Counted from the first letter of the stretch, positions 21,725 through 33,475 are shown. The stretch is 64,000 nt of DNA from Bidens hawaiensis (GCA_021521415.1 JAIQDT010014645.1:110001-174000), one strand, 5' to 3'. The notes: a model not told the origin generated them from the sequence alone. Numbers and translations are program-made.

Positions 21725-23827
21725 TTCTGCAACAAAAACAGTCTAAGTTAGAGAATCGTCAAGTCAAATCACAAGTTTGCCTATTACCATGAGCGAAGTT
21801 ATGATTTATCCTGTAAAGGCGAAGTTAGGGGTGGGGCGAAGTTGGGAACAACTTTGCCTTAACTTTAAGTTCGCCTGATAACAGTTAATATAAAAAATTA
21901 AAAGGGCCAGGCGAAGTTAATGATAACTTCGCCTAACCACAACTTCGCCTCATATACTGTTACATAATTAAATATCAGGCGAAGTTAAACCTTAGGCGAA
22001 GTTAAGGATAACTTCGCCTAAACTGTAACTTCGCCTGAATATGAATCGGCAACAGTTTAGACGTTCAAACGAAGTGATTTTGGTCAATTTGGAGATTGCG
22101 GACTCAACCAAAACATGTTTTTGAGACGATCTAGACGATCAAGTTGATTACGACCACGTGAAAATAATTTTGAAAAGCGGGTGTTGAGGTTTCGAATGAA
22201 CGGTGTCAGTAACTGATCAAAACTACCTTTGATTAACGCCATTGTCAGTGATTATACGATATGATGACACTACACACCTTTAAATCGGATTAGAAACTGA
22301 GAAAAACAACAAGATGTGATTCGAGATATAACTTCGCCTAGGTTACTGGAAGATAAGTTCGCCGGTTTTAGAAAATAATAATGAGTTTGACCAAAAAATT
22401 TCTTTATATAGGGTCAAGGTTATCCAGGCGAAGTTAGGGTTAACTTCGCATGTCCCATAACTTCGCTCAATATGAAACTTTACCAAACAGACCCTTATAA
22501 ATTGGGCATTATGCCATTAACTTTTAAAACTTCCTTTAAAGAGTTAACTGATCCGATCAAGAACCAAGTAACCAGGTATAAAATCATACAACTACATAAG
22601 TAGAATAAATTTTAAAAATAAAGTACACGGGATCAAATTTCAGTCTCGACAGGGACTACCACGTTTTAGAAAAGATCCGAACAGGAATCATACTAATTAA
22701 GTGACTGTCACACAGATCCATGTTCAGCTGTATTATGACATAAAGAAACAGGTTGTAAGCAGGTAAATAACTTAAAATGGTTTTCATCGCTTCTGTGATA
22801 CGGGTTAGGTTCAATTTAGCTCAAAATATAAATGGGCAACACATCAGAGATTATGATGTCTCCTATCTATTCTCAAAGCGTATTTGGCTTTCCCCAAGTC
22901 ACCCCGAGTTGACCTCGACCCGTAGTGTCTGATTAAATAGTAAGTACACGTCGATCAATAGAGTCTTCTTCCCATTCTCTATCTTGCATCTTGATTGAGA
23001 AGTATTAACATTATAAGCTCTAGAATGTCTCAATAACACATAATTTTTTTTAATAAATATTTACACAGTTTCAGAGTAGTAAACAACTGCAAGTCCCGAA
23101 TCTGGATCACTGCAGTTTCTTGATACGCTATCTTCACGGGAATCAGAACACTCACGGGCTCGTGTATGACTAGGTAATCGCTTGTCTGCCTATCATTCGG
23201 AAAGATATATATGGAGACATGCACAACTCTTAAGGAGTTTCTACGTAAAATCGAGGAGATTTAGTTAGTATCACTTCTACTTTTACGCACCATAAAAAGC
23301 TACCATGACATACAATGACTGTTCTAAAGTCTTTTAGGCCTAATAACTTCACTAGTTAAGCGCACAGAATCAGTTTGTCTATCACTTTCCAAGGTTGGAT
23401 CAATTTTCTTTTAAACATAGTAAAGAAACTTCTTACGAAGTAGTAGACTTGAAAAATTATTTCATCTCCCAATAAAAAAAATTTAACTTCTATCGCCCCG
23501 ATCAAGTCGAAGTCTTCAGGTAAACGGCTATCCTGAAGATCCAATGGATCAGCTGGACCGACCACATACGAGTATGTGTCCTTCTAACTAAGTATGAACG
23601 ACTAATTTTCAGCGAAAGAATAAAAACACATCATAAACCGCCCCGGTCACTTTCAGTCATCTGGTTAATGGCTATCCTCATACTTTACAGGTAGAAATGA
23701 GGACCAAACATATCCGAAGATATGTCCTTCAAACTGAAGCAACCGACATAATTCTAAGCGATAGTGAGGTTATTTTTTTTTTTACTCAAAAACGAAAAAC
23801 ACGGTTACTCGGGATTGATCATCCCAT
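21725..23827. other. Non-coding stretch of element B with clustered GGCGAAGTT words
   Basis: No protein-coding signal. At 21790-22040 and 22325-22475 about 13 copies of GGCGAAGTT or AACTTCGCC occur, several as inverted pairs with 4-6 base loops (for example about 21909-21932 and 21995-22020). The rest, 22480-23827, is unremarkable AT-rich sequence. This is where integrase and RT would be expected in an autonomous element. Confidence 0.75.
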
Positions 23828-26755
23828 TTAGTGCACAATGTAATCTTTGTCACAGATCTGAGATACACTCAGCAGATTATGCTTCAGCTCTTCAACGAAA
23901 TTCACTTTTTCTAACTTCATTTTACCATTAGTCACCGTCCCAATTCCAGTAATTCTACCACCACTCTCTCCAGCAAAACTTACTCTACCTCCCTGAACAG
24001 GTTTCCATTCGTGTAACAAATTCTTGTTACCCGTCATGTGCCGGGAACAGCCGCTATCCACAACCCATAGATTGTTTGCAGCCCTGTTCAATTGTTCCTG
24101 CACGATTAAAGCAAAGGATTAAAATCTGGGGACCCAAGACCTATTGGTCTTGGGTCGATTAAATCTGTTAAAAGGCATCCCGTACTTTGGCTGTCCAAAG
24201 TTAGTATTAGAATGATTTCTGTAAGTCCTAAAAGGATACCTTCTAGTAGATTGACTCTGAGGCCATCCAAACCTTCATGAATTAAATGAATTATTACTAA
24301 TGATTTGGTTGTTAACAGGGAAAAACTGAGATCGACTTCTTTGAAAACCTGGATTAGTCCAATATCTGAACTTTGATGAGTTTTCATTTTTACCATTATA
24401 GTAATTACTGTTAGTTCTACTCTCAGTTTTCGAAGGCCTCATACCTCTGAATCTCTGATTCAGAGGGCAATCAGCAATCAGGTGTCCTATTTGATTGCAT
24501 CTGAAACAGCTCTTGTGTTCAACTTTCGTCTCAACAGTTGTTTTAGATGTTAAGGTTGCATTACTGCCCGTTTGTCTAACATATGGTGGGACATACGGGT
24601 TTAGTGGAGAATTCTTTTCAGTTGGTTTATGTTCCTCTCCACGTTTTAGTAACGCAGCCTCTTCTTTTATCTCACTAGACTTAGATGTCTTGTACGAATT
24701 CGATGAGACAGGACTAGGAACAGAAATCTTAACATTAGAAACAGGCTTACTTGTTTCGCTTTTACTAACTTCTGGATCTTTAATCGTAACCTTAACAGGA
24801 ACTGTCTGACCAATTTCAACATCAACCGATTTCTGGTTACTAGGATCATAAGTATAGTTATGATTATAAGGAGGTGGAACTTCAGAATATCCAATTCCTC
24901 CCCTTTTAACTAGGGAACGTTGATCACTTATGAGGTGATCAAGTATTGCGGAGGAATTTCTAAATTGCTCAAGCTTTCTGTTTAGTTCCACCACTTTCAC
25001 CTGGTAATCAGCTATCTGTTTATCCCTTTCAGCAATTAGTTTGGTTTTCTCTTCTAACACTTCATAGCTAAGATCAATTACCTGTATTTTTTCAGCTAGA
25101 CTGGCTTTAAGACTTCTGATATCTTTCTCACTAGCTTTTATTTTTACCGTGTAATTTTTTTCTCTAGTTTTAGTGTAATAATGATCTTCTTTTAATGTTC
25201 TAAATTGAGCATCCAAACTAACAAACTGATCAGTTATTGTTTTCAGCTGTTCAGACAGATTTTCACATTTTGTACAAGGGAGTTTAGAACTTACCTCAGA
25301 GAGCTGATCTGTCACCTCTGCCATATAAGCTTGATTTTCTCTTGTCTCTCTGTTTTTTTCTTCAGTTTCAATGTTAACCATGTTGGCCTGTTCGAACACT
25401 TCCTCAAGTTGCAGATTCCAATTGTATTCCCCGTTCTGTCTGGATATCATCACCCTATTCTCGTTACTTCCCCCATTTGGTTGTGTTGGCCTGTTCTGAC
25501 TACGTTCCACTCGTTCATTTGTGCATTCTTTAGCAAAGTGTCCATTCTGTTGACAGTTATAACACCGAACCTTTGACTTATCAAACCCTGGTCTTTCACC
25601 AACGAATTTTCTACCAGTCTTCTTCATAAACCTTTTAACTCTTCTTACTATCATCGCCATCTGCCACTGCAGATCCATCTCCTCCAGATCATCAGCATCG
25701 ATCTGATCATAGTCTTCGTCTAAAGTTGCAGTGTCAACAATTTTACCTTTAATGTAATTTTCGTACGAAGCAATGAAAGATGCATAGAGAGCAAACTGCT
25801 GTTCAGCAGATTTAACACTCATGGGCATCTGAGAGTAGTTGTTGTTCGGAACACTTGAAGAAAAACTACCCTTTGTTGTTTAAGGTTTAGAAGTGTTTGT
25901 TCCACCAGCTACGAAACACACATCACCGTCCATGTTGAGAGTTACATGACCATCATGAGTTGAGTTAGAGCTCGAGTCTCCCTTTGAGTAGTAAGCAGAT
26001 GATTCTGACTTCGAACTTGAACTTGAATTAACATTTGCACCATACATTCCCGGATCCTGAACCTGATCAGTTGGTGTCTCTTTTTGAACCATGTTAAGTT
26101 CAAAAGTTCGTAGTTTGTTGACTGCTGTTTCCAAGTCAATGTTGGCAAACTCTTTATCTTCTCTCATCAAGACAGTGTACATCTCCTATTTCGGTGGGAG
26201 AGCATCAAGGAGTTATTCTACGATCTCCTCTTCTTTGTAAACAATGGAATAATTGCTGAGTTCGGTCATCAGGTGATAATATCTCGTGATGATATCATCA
26301 AGTGATTCATTCTTCAAATACTTGAACACCGAGAATTGAGTTTTGAGTAGCTTAATCTTGGATGCACGTATCCCCACATTACCTTCAAATCGGTTTTCAA
26401 GCGCTTCCCATAGCTCTCTAGCGGTTTTATATTTCCTGAAGGTGTGAAGAATCTCTTGTGGAAGAGCCATTGTTATCGCAACATGAGCTTTGCTTTCAGC
26501 CTCATACATCTTCTTTTCTTCCTCTTCCATCTTGTTGTATTTCTTAATTTGTTCACAACCCTCATACAAAGCCGTTGGTGGAATGTATCCATCTTGAATG
26601 CACACCCACATCTTAGCATCTTGATATTTAACATACTGCTCAAACCGATCTTTCCAAGCCACGAAATCGGTTCCCTTAAGCATTTTCGGTGCCTTAGTAG
26701 CTGAACCTGCTTCCACCTCCATTTTCACCAGTTCCGTAATATTTATAGAAGTCAT
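23828..26755 (-). pseudogene. gag and protease start of element B
   Basis: A single minus-strand frame (976 codons) is interrupted by four stops: 26213-26215, 26186-26188 (TAG one change from TGG in PPKWEMY), 25880-25882 and 24275-24277. The start at ATG 26755 gives MTSINITELVKMEVEAG, then a copia capsid domain (ARELWEALENRFEGN; LKTQFSVFKY; DDIITRYYHLMTEL). Two zinc knuckles follow: CYNCQQNGHFAKEC (about 25523-25564) and CFRCNQIGHLIADC (about 24480-24520), with a coiled-coil stretch between. The frame then enters the aspartic protease at WVVDSGCSRHMTG and LLSVSQICDKDY and ends at 23828. Integrase should come next but is absent. The frame is otherwise well kept, which suggests recent activity through trans-supplied polymerase. 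Confidence 0.85.
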
Positions 26756-26817
26756 CTTTGGAAGAAATACAAACGAGCACTCAAAGAAACCAAAAATAAA
26801 AATTTTATTCTGAACAG

Positions 26818-27035
26818 TACTGTAGGCGAAGTTAAAACTTAACTTCGCTTAAGTCTTAACTTCGCTTGAATCCTTAACTTCGCTCCTTTTTAAATTCGCC
26901 TGATTAGGAGAAGTTGTAGATAACTTCGCTTAAGTTAAGCGAACTTGTGAGGTAGGCGAAGTTGTTAATAACTTCGCTTAACCTTATATCTTCGCCTAAA
27001 CCCTACAAACAGTAGCGGCAACTTCGCCTGATGAA
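26818..27035. repeat. Cluster of GGCGAAGTT/AACTTCGCC words in the 5' leader of B
   Basis: About nine copies in 220 bases between PBS and gag, including an inverted pair at about 26954-26980 (GGCGAAGTTGTTAATAACTT, then CGCTTA). It corresponds to the clusters in the LTRs and at 21790-22475. Confidence 0.85.
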
Positions 27036-27225
27036 CAATTGTTTTTGCAGGTTTGATTTTGACGTTTTGCGAGGTATGCGAAGGTGTAATGGGTTGTATT
27101 TGATGGTGGGAGGTGAGTAAGACACAAAAACTCGGTATATTAACGTAAACTCGTCCCGCGAATAGTCGAACGGAACGATTTCTACACCCGTGTGATAATC
27201 CCGAACCACACAATCACGAGCAAAT

Positions 27226-27237
27226 GCTTTGATACCA
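27226..27237 (-). other. Primer binding site of element B
   Basis: The minus strand reads TGGTATCAAAGC two bases after the LTR end, one base from the 12-base complement of initiator tRNA-Met used by many copia elements. Confidence 0.85.
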
Positions 27238-27239
27238 AT

Positions 27240-27644
27240 TGAAGGTTCCCAGCCGGGTCTACACGGAATATCTCGTTCTACGTAGGTGCGGAATCCCTAC
27301 GTAAGACGATACGAGCGTAGAAGACGATACACGTTAAACACAATCAAACACACGTTACAATAAACAAAGAACACGTTGTATTGCAACTAGAAACACGTGA
27401 TACACCGATCACTGATTACACGAATTCTAAAACAACCTTTTCAAACAAGCCGTAACCTATCCGTATTTATCATACGACAACTTCGCCTAACATGTTTAGG
27501 CGAACTTGTCACTAACTTCGCTTGTTCAACAAGTTCGCCCATATCAGGCGAACTTGTGAGACAACTTCGCTTAAATCCAAATACAAAACATACTAACCCG
27601 ATTACAGACACTATATACTGAACTACTGACATCATGTACCAACA
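27240..27644 (-). repeat. 5' LTR of element B
   Basis: 405 bp, TGTTGGTACATG to GGGAACCTTCA on the minus strand. It matches the left LTR except at about eight sites, mostly transitions. Confidence 0.92.
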
Positions 27645-28581
27645 GTTAGGGTATAAAACCGAACTTTTGAGCCGTAAAAACGCCGTTTAAACCCCTTAAT
27701 CCGTGTTTATGGCCAAAATATTATCAAAACAGGTTCCTAACCATGTGTATGATCAAACCTTATTTTTGGATTATTTTAAAGGTTTTTGCATGGTTAGAAG
27801 TGATTTTTGGTAATCAAACTATGTTTATATGCAACTAAACATGTTTAAATAAATTAAAATTTGATCCAAATAGCAAGTTTACCTAGGGTTTTTGTTTGAA
27901 GAATTGAAGAAGCAGGAAACCAGTTCCGTAGCTACATATTTTTTGTTCAAAATGGTGAATGAAACTTGTTAACATAAAAAATATATATATACATAAGGAT
28001 ACTTTTCAAGTTTGGCGGTCGGGAGGTAAATTGGGCCTCCTTGGCCCAAATTTTGGGCCCATTTCTTATTTTGCATGCCCGAACGTTAAATATCGAGTAC
28101 ATATTTATTTCGGGTTCGGTTTTTGGCGCGGAAAATATAACGGGTACGACAAATAGCGTAAAAACGAACGTTTTTCGGCTATTTTTCTATAAATTTATAA
28201 AAACATATTATACGACTGTAAAATTCAAAAATATTTTTACGGATTGCTTAAAACATTTCAAATTAGTGTTTGGTTAGTCTTTTTCGGTTTAACGGATGAT
28301 ACAATGCTTGGTTTGTAACTATCTTTCGCGTTTAAATCTAGAGCGGCTAGTTAAACAAGCATGTTTTCGTTTAACTGGTTTGCTATCGAACTAAAGCCAT
28401 AATATTAATATGTTAGCTTATATTAAACGTATATCACTTATAGATGGCCCCCCCGGGATATCTGGGTCATAACCAGACCCGTTCGGTTATTCGTTTGTTC
28501 GGTATGTAATACGCGTTCAATCGTTAAATTGGTAATTGTGTATTAAGGTGTACCTGGTTTTGTCTCAATTGTCACATGAGC

Positions 28582-29108
28582 TGAGCCCTACACGTATGAG
28601 TATTCAGTTCGCCGATTGGTCGGTGAAATTTCCTAGGGGTATTTTGTAGACATTGTTGGTCAAGGTGGATAAATTTATCTTTCCAGTTGATTTTGTCCGT
28701 TTGTCTTGGGTCATCCATTCTTGTGCACCGCCTATGCTTTGATTAATGTCCGTGCTGGTAAAATCACACTTCGTGTAGGGGATGAAACCCTCATATTTGA
28801 CGTAAAGAAGTCAATACCAGACTTGCCAACTAAGAGAGATCAATACAAAATGAACATGGTGGACCATATTACTATTCCTCACGAGTTTTTTCCAACCCGT
28901 CCCAAAAATAGAACTTCCGAGTATCGAAAGGTTTGTGGTTTCTTCGAAAATGCAAAGGAGGAGAATGTAAGAGATGATGATGGGACATGGAGTTTTGGAG
29001 AAAGCACAAAGATTTTACGTGGTTGTATGAAAAATACTGAAAGTAATAAGTGTGGGGATAGGAAGTTTGAACGAAGGGTGAGTTGGGTGCGTCCACATGA
29101 TCCAGGTT
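28582..29108 (+). pseudogene. Athila-type protease region of D1, continuation
   Basis: The first part reads LSPTRMSIQFADWSVKFPRG, then a TAG and LLVKVDKFIFPVDFV. The frame from 28706 reads MGHPFLCTAYALINV, then RAGKITLRVGDETLIFDVKK. These are the flap and C-terminal parts of Athila aspartic protease (usually ILGRPFLATARALIDV). The frame runs to 29108 with no RT after it. It joins the 13378 piece once A2 is removed. Confidence 0.75.
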
Positions 29109-30898
29109 AGAAGTTTGGCATCGGTAGTTCGTGGATGACCGATGGTAAGATGGTGAGAGGGGGTGTTAAGGGTCTGATTGCTAAATTCGAGGGGGGTGGT
29201 TCGCATCTCTTCAAGGACCCCGGGTAAGAAGCATCGACATGGATAAGTACTCGGGACTTTGCCCGAGTTGTAGAGTTTGTATAAAACTGAGTTACATTAT
29301 TTTATTTTACTTTTTCTATTGAGTCTGTTTTAGTTCTTAGAGTCTGTTTGCTGTCTACTTTGGGTTGTTTTGAGTTTTATTTTGCAGGATTGGATATTTT
29401 CGTTCGTACTCAATCTCCATTTGGACGAGGATTTTTCTAAACCTATCATATTGTAGAGGACACCAGAAGTTGCGGCCATGAATGAAATGCTATACGGTCT
29501 CCTAGGAACAAGACTTATGAGAATACTGCATCATTACCAGGTTGTTCCACTTTATTGTTTTCTTTGCTTTGATTTTTATTCTATTGTATTTTGTGTCATT
29601 TTATATTCCTACATTAGGGACAATGTAGATTTTAAGTGTGGGGATGGGAAATGACTTTTTTAAAAAAACAAAATTTAAAAAAAGTGAAAACAAACAAAGT
29701 TAAAAAAAATAAAAAAAAAGTTAAAAAATTAATTCAACGTATATACTGGGATGTAACTAAATAGATACACTCCGTGTTTGATGTGTCAGTCGGCTCAACC
29801 CTTAAGAATGAAAGGACAGTATGCTTGTAGACCTAATTGAACTTAAAATGCTTGATTTTTAGTGGGATACATGTTAGACTATAGAAAATGGGATGAAAGG
29901 TCAGGTCATACTCAAGCCTTATGTTTAGTTTGATCATAAAAATTAAAATTTTATAGAAATCTGAATAGACCAATCATACGATGCTTGAATAGGTTTAACG
30001 TTAGGGTACGCCTAAGTAGCCTGTGATATAAACATAAATTTCCTACTTCTAGTTTAAGTGGTGTGGTTAACACTTCATAGGCGTATGGTTTTGTAACCTT
30101 AAATCCTTGTATTGATGAGATGCTCCGAGGTTCGGAGACCATCGGTCTTTATGCGGTATATCATGTGGGTATTCATATCTCCTAAGTGGATTTATGAATA
30201 TTAAAAGAGCTCAAAGAGCAAACCCGTAGTTTTTCTGCCACACATAAGTCATTAAACTTGATCACCTCGTACTTCAAAGTAGAAATACACTACTGACTTG
30301 ATTATCTATGCTGTTAGTCATATGGGGTCCGCTTGCTCGCGTCCTATTACCATTAAGAAACGGACCTTAAGGGACACGTCTTATGTAAGCCCTACAGATG
30401 AATTCGTGCATATTTACATATGGAGATGGACTTTGGGGTGTTGCTTGATAACATGGGTATATCGTGTAGTGTGGAACACTTTCTAGTTAGTAATTTAATG
30501 CATACCTTAATCATATCTAATGGCTGCTTGGTAGACCTTAATGCTTAAACTTAGGTGGATAAACAATATCCTTGATCGTCTTCAACTATTCTTATAAATG
30601 GTATAACATGTTTTGATTAACTAGATATAATGTTTAAGTCAATTTGGGGTGGCTCAAGTCCGATAAAACCATGTGAAATTGATCTTAATTATGGGTCCCA
30701 TTAGATCATATAAACTAATACACTTGTCACATCTTACTTATCTCAGTAAGTATTAAAGGGCATGGGTTTAGGTGGATTACAATACTGGCAATCAACCGGA
30801 TTTATCTTATTAGGCGAATTCCATGGATAAGTATATCAGAAATAGTGATTAATGTGTTAGATAGTTTTGAATATTAAAGGTTTAAGTGTGAGGATATT
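29109..30898. other. 3' non-coding part of D1
   Basis: No coding signal. At 29622-29650 is AAGTGTGGGGATGGGAAA after an AATGTAGATTTT segment, the purine-rich mark typical of the 3' part of Athila/Tat elements; an almost identical text occurs in D2 at 61028-61045. Then comes a poly-A-rich patch (29655-29735) and 1.1 kb of plain AT-rich DNA. The true PPT should be just before 30899, where AAGTGTGAGGATATT precedes the LTR. Confidence 0.65.
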
Positions 30899-32623
30899 TG
30901 ATATGGTTTAAAATATACATAATTTATATAAGTATTTCCTACACTTTTGAGTAGCTTTTGAGATGTTTTTATAAAATAATTTGCCAAATTGGTTCATGTA
31001 TACATTTTATGGGTTATAAGAGACAACGAGCTAAAACATACATTTTTAATAAATTTGAAACCGACGAATTTAACTTTTAACCGCACCAATGTTGAAATTA
31101 GTGAATATTATTTTATGTTGGTTTTAATTTATTTTTATCATAGATATGAAGACTTAGAGCCGGACATCAAAAGATATAAAAGAATGAATTAGTTATGGGC
31201 TTCAAAGAATTTATGGACCAAAATCTTGGGCTTGAGTGCTGTAGTATGGCTCAAGTTTTATTAAATTGGAAATTATTAAATCCCTAATATTATAACTAAA
31301 ACAAAGAAAAAAACCTAACCAAAAAAAAAACCCCTACGGTGGGTTTTTTTAAGGTGAGCCGCAAAGAAAAAGAAAGATCATCAAAGTCGCAGCCGCAATT
31401 CAGAACCGATTGGAAGAAAAAAAAAACCAGCTTGGCAAGCTGCTCAAAAAGTGATGGTCAAGAAAAAGAATTAAAGAAAGCACACAGGCAGGCTAGCTGA
31501 TGAATTAATTTAAGCTACTAGGCAGTCAGGTAGCTCAACTATTTTTATTTTCTTTTCCGATGAACCAAACTTCTTATATTGTTTTTGTTTTGTATATTTT
31601 TATGAGTAGCTAAATATTTTAGTACCTTGGTTTTGGTTGATTACTATGTTAGATTAATGGCTTGACGAATTTTTATTTGACGTTAGTTGATTTAATGTTA
31701 TGGTAAAGTTTTTAATTCTTATGTTCATGATATATATGCGTAATTGAATCCGATTTTTGCTTTAATAATTATTTCACTTGTGTTTGATAGTCATTGGTGA
31801 TTGTTAGATGCGTGATCAGGTTGTTTACTTTGTGTTTTTAACTTGTTTGCGATTTATTGTCGAAAAAATCATGCGAATAATTATAGAGAGCTGATTAGAT
31901 TTTATTATCCTATCTCTAGAGAGCCCGGGAGGCAATTTAGTGTTGTGTCGTCTTGTCTTTTGCGGGTTTGGGTACTATGAGTTAACCTAGGTCCCTTAGA
32001 TTATCCTGCTACAAGTCGTGTTCAAATTAACTAAAAATACCCCCTTATAGTAATATATATTGTATCTAAAGAGACCAAGAGGTGATTTGTATTTTGGGCT
32101 ACCGTAGTATTATTAGGAAAGGTGAGACCGAGAGGCGATCCAAACATTTAACAATTGAGCTTAACATGCCATTAGAGTGCTATAGTTTCGTTAGTGAGGC
32201 CGGTAGGCAATCTAGCATACTTTAGTGGTCTTTAGTGTCATAATTTTTAAATATTGTTTATCAACCAAGTCAAGTTCATTACCTATTAATTTAACTAGTA
32301 TGATTTTATTACCTAGGTAGTTATTTCTCGCATTTGAGTAAAACCCGATTTTTATAAAGTTTGTTTTTAGTTTAATTTTTAATTAGTCAAGTAACATTAG
32401 TTTAATTAATATTTAAAAACAAAAAAAAACTAAAAAATCAAAAGAGAGTCTAGACAAGTAATCAATTATGTTTAACAATTAGCGTTTACCCATAGTGTCC
32501 TAGGTTCGATATCCGTTCTTACTTACCAGCTGCATTGCAACCGGTACACTTGCCGATTGTGTGTGGTTGTTTAGGTGAATTTGGTAAAATTGGTAATTAA
32601 TATTATAAGACACACTTATCACA
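30899..32623 (+). repeat. 3' LTR of D1
   Basis: Starts TGATATGG and ends CACTTATCACA. Over its length it matches the 5' LTR of D2 (57497-59312) in order. It includes four copies of a GAGACCGxGAGGYGAT-like word at about 31917, 32071, 32123 and 32196. Confidence 0.75.
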
Positions 32624-32770
32624 CGTCAATCGCCTTCGCAATAACATGCCAGATGAGTATCTCACGAATAGCTTGGTGGTTTACATAGAAAAAAAATTGC
32701 TAAAACATTTGATTCGGAATCCGTAATTGAGGAATTCAAAAATCTTAAAGATCGTCGAGCTGATTTGTAA
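32624..32770 (+). pseudogene. hAT-type transposase, C-terminal fragment
   Basis: The text reads LRNNMPDEYLTNSLVVYIEK and then, after a one-base deletion in the A run near 32690, TFDSESVIEEFKNLKDRRADL and TAA. This matches the last 45 or so residues of plant hAT-like (TTF/ZMYM1-type) transposases, the end of the dimerisation domain (compare the MxDxxLxxSLVxYIEK pattern). D1 is inserted immediately upstream. The rest of the transposase would be beyond D1, on the far side of the organellar block or lost. It is not functional. Confidence 0.65.
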
Positions 32771-33109
32771 TTATTCTTCTAAAGTACCCACCCTTCCTCT
32801 CGGCTCTCGCATTATGAATATTTTAGGCCTTTGTAGGTTAAAAAATTATCTAGTTTTTTTTAATCGTAAGAACAATCGTTTGAATGAATGAAAAAAAATA
32901 GATATATAGATGTCATATTGTTTGATCTGACCCGAAATGACCCACCGATTGTCAACCCGAAACCTTTTGGGTCCGTGACTTCGGTCACCGCCGTGATGAA
33001 ACCCAAGCTTCGTCACTGCCGGTTCGGGCTTGCAAGGATAGGAATCTATGATGAGGCAATATAAAGTTACCTTTAAATATTTCCTTCCAATATTTTTTTT
33101 TTCATAAAC
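32771..33109. other. Spacer after the hAT fragment
   Basis: No coding signal. The stretch at 32955-33035 has GTCACCGCCGTGATG-like short inverted text. It may be the 3' end of the hAT element, but I could not define its terminal repeat. Confidence 0.35.
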
Positions 33110-33335
33110 AAAAGAAAAGGGAAGATAAGAGCATAGACTTGTTTTATAACCATGTCAAGTTCGCCTCTATTACAGACCTGGCGAAGTTAACAACTTTGCC
33201 ATTATTTAACAACGCTCAATAACTTCGCCCTAGCATACAAAACATAAACTAAAACATTCAAATATTGTGTATGAAATACAGACTTGATTACAAACATAAA
33301 CCAATCAACTACTGACATAAATATGCACCAACAAC
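33110..33335 (-). repeat. LTR remnant related to element B
   Basis: Contains GGCGAAGTT and AACTTCGCC words, then a tail (GACTTGATTACAAACATAA, CAACTACTGACATAAAT, CACCAACA) that parallels the B LTR end at 18670-18715. It is far more diverged than the two LTRs of B, so it is an older insertion of the same or a sister family. Confidence 0.6.
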
Positions 33336-33475
33336 CTATTTCGTCGGGCCTTCATATCTATTCCTTCGGCCCTTCATAACTACTCCTTCGACCAACAGAT
33401 CTATTCTGGTGGTTTTCATATCTATTCCGTCGGGTCTTCATATCTATTTATTCGGGTCTTCATATCTTTATGTTT
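33336..33475. repeat. Degenerate tandem repeat, TTCATATCTATTCCKTCGGG
   Basis: Five to six imperfect copies of a roughly 20-25-base unit (CTTCATATCTATTCCTTCGG and variants) directly after the B-like LTR scrap. Confidence 0.7.

Larger units (their letters stand above)
18311..27644 (-). mobile_element. Ty1/copia element B, complete ends, lacking integrase and RT
   Basis: Bounded by 405-bp LTRs and the duplication GTTAG (18306-18310 and 27645-27649). The PBS, PPT and coding direction all place the 5' LTR at the right. Order on the minus strand: LTR, PBS, gag with two zinc knuckles, start of protease, a 2.1-kb non-coding stretch, a two-part extra protein, PPT, LTR. There is no integrase, RT or RNase H. 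The LTRs differ at about 8 positions by eye, so the insertion is fairly young. Gag-protease and the extra protein resemble those of element C, which suggests B depends on an autonomous relative for polymerase. Confidence 0.9.
13384..28576 (+). mobile_element. Solo-LTR-like copy of family A (A2), interrupted by element B
   Basis: Flanked by the 5-bp duplication TGAGC (13379-13383 and 28577-28581). It begins near-TGTCACACCCC (13384, first two bases mutated to AG) and ends TGTCACA. It is the reverse complement of A1 over most of its length. Excluding element B it is about 5.85 kb, because it carries a segment (about 15275-18085) absent from A1. No gag, pol, PBS or second LTR belongs to it, so it behaves as a solo LTR of a large Ty3/gypsy-type element. 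The orientation is chosen because TGTCACACCCC is a common LTR start. Confidence 0.75.
11830..32623 (+). mobile_element. Athila-like Ty3/gypsy element D1, 5' truncated, interrupted
   Basis: One element in pieces: gag and protease start (11830-13378), protease end and 3' non-coding part (28577-30898), and 3' LTR (30899-32623). Between the first two pieces lies the A2 insertion with its TGAGC target duplication. Reading across the gap restores a continuous protease region. No reverse transcriptase or integrase text exists between protease and 3' LTR, so D1 was already a shortened, non-autonomous element. The 5' LTR is absent because the organellar block adjoins the gag. At the right D1 ends in a hAT transposase remnant. 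Confidence 0.75.
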
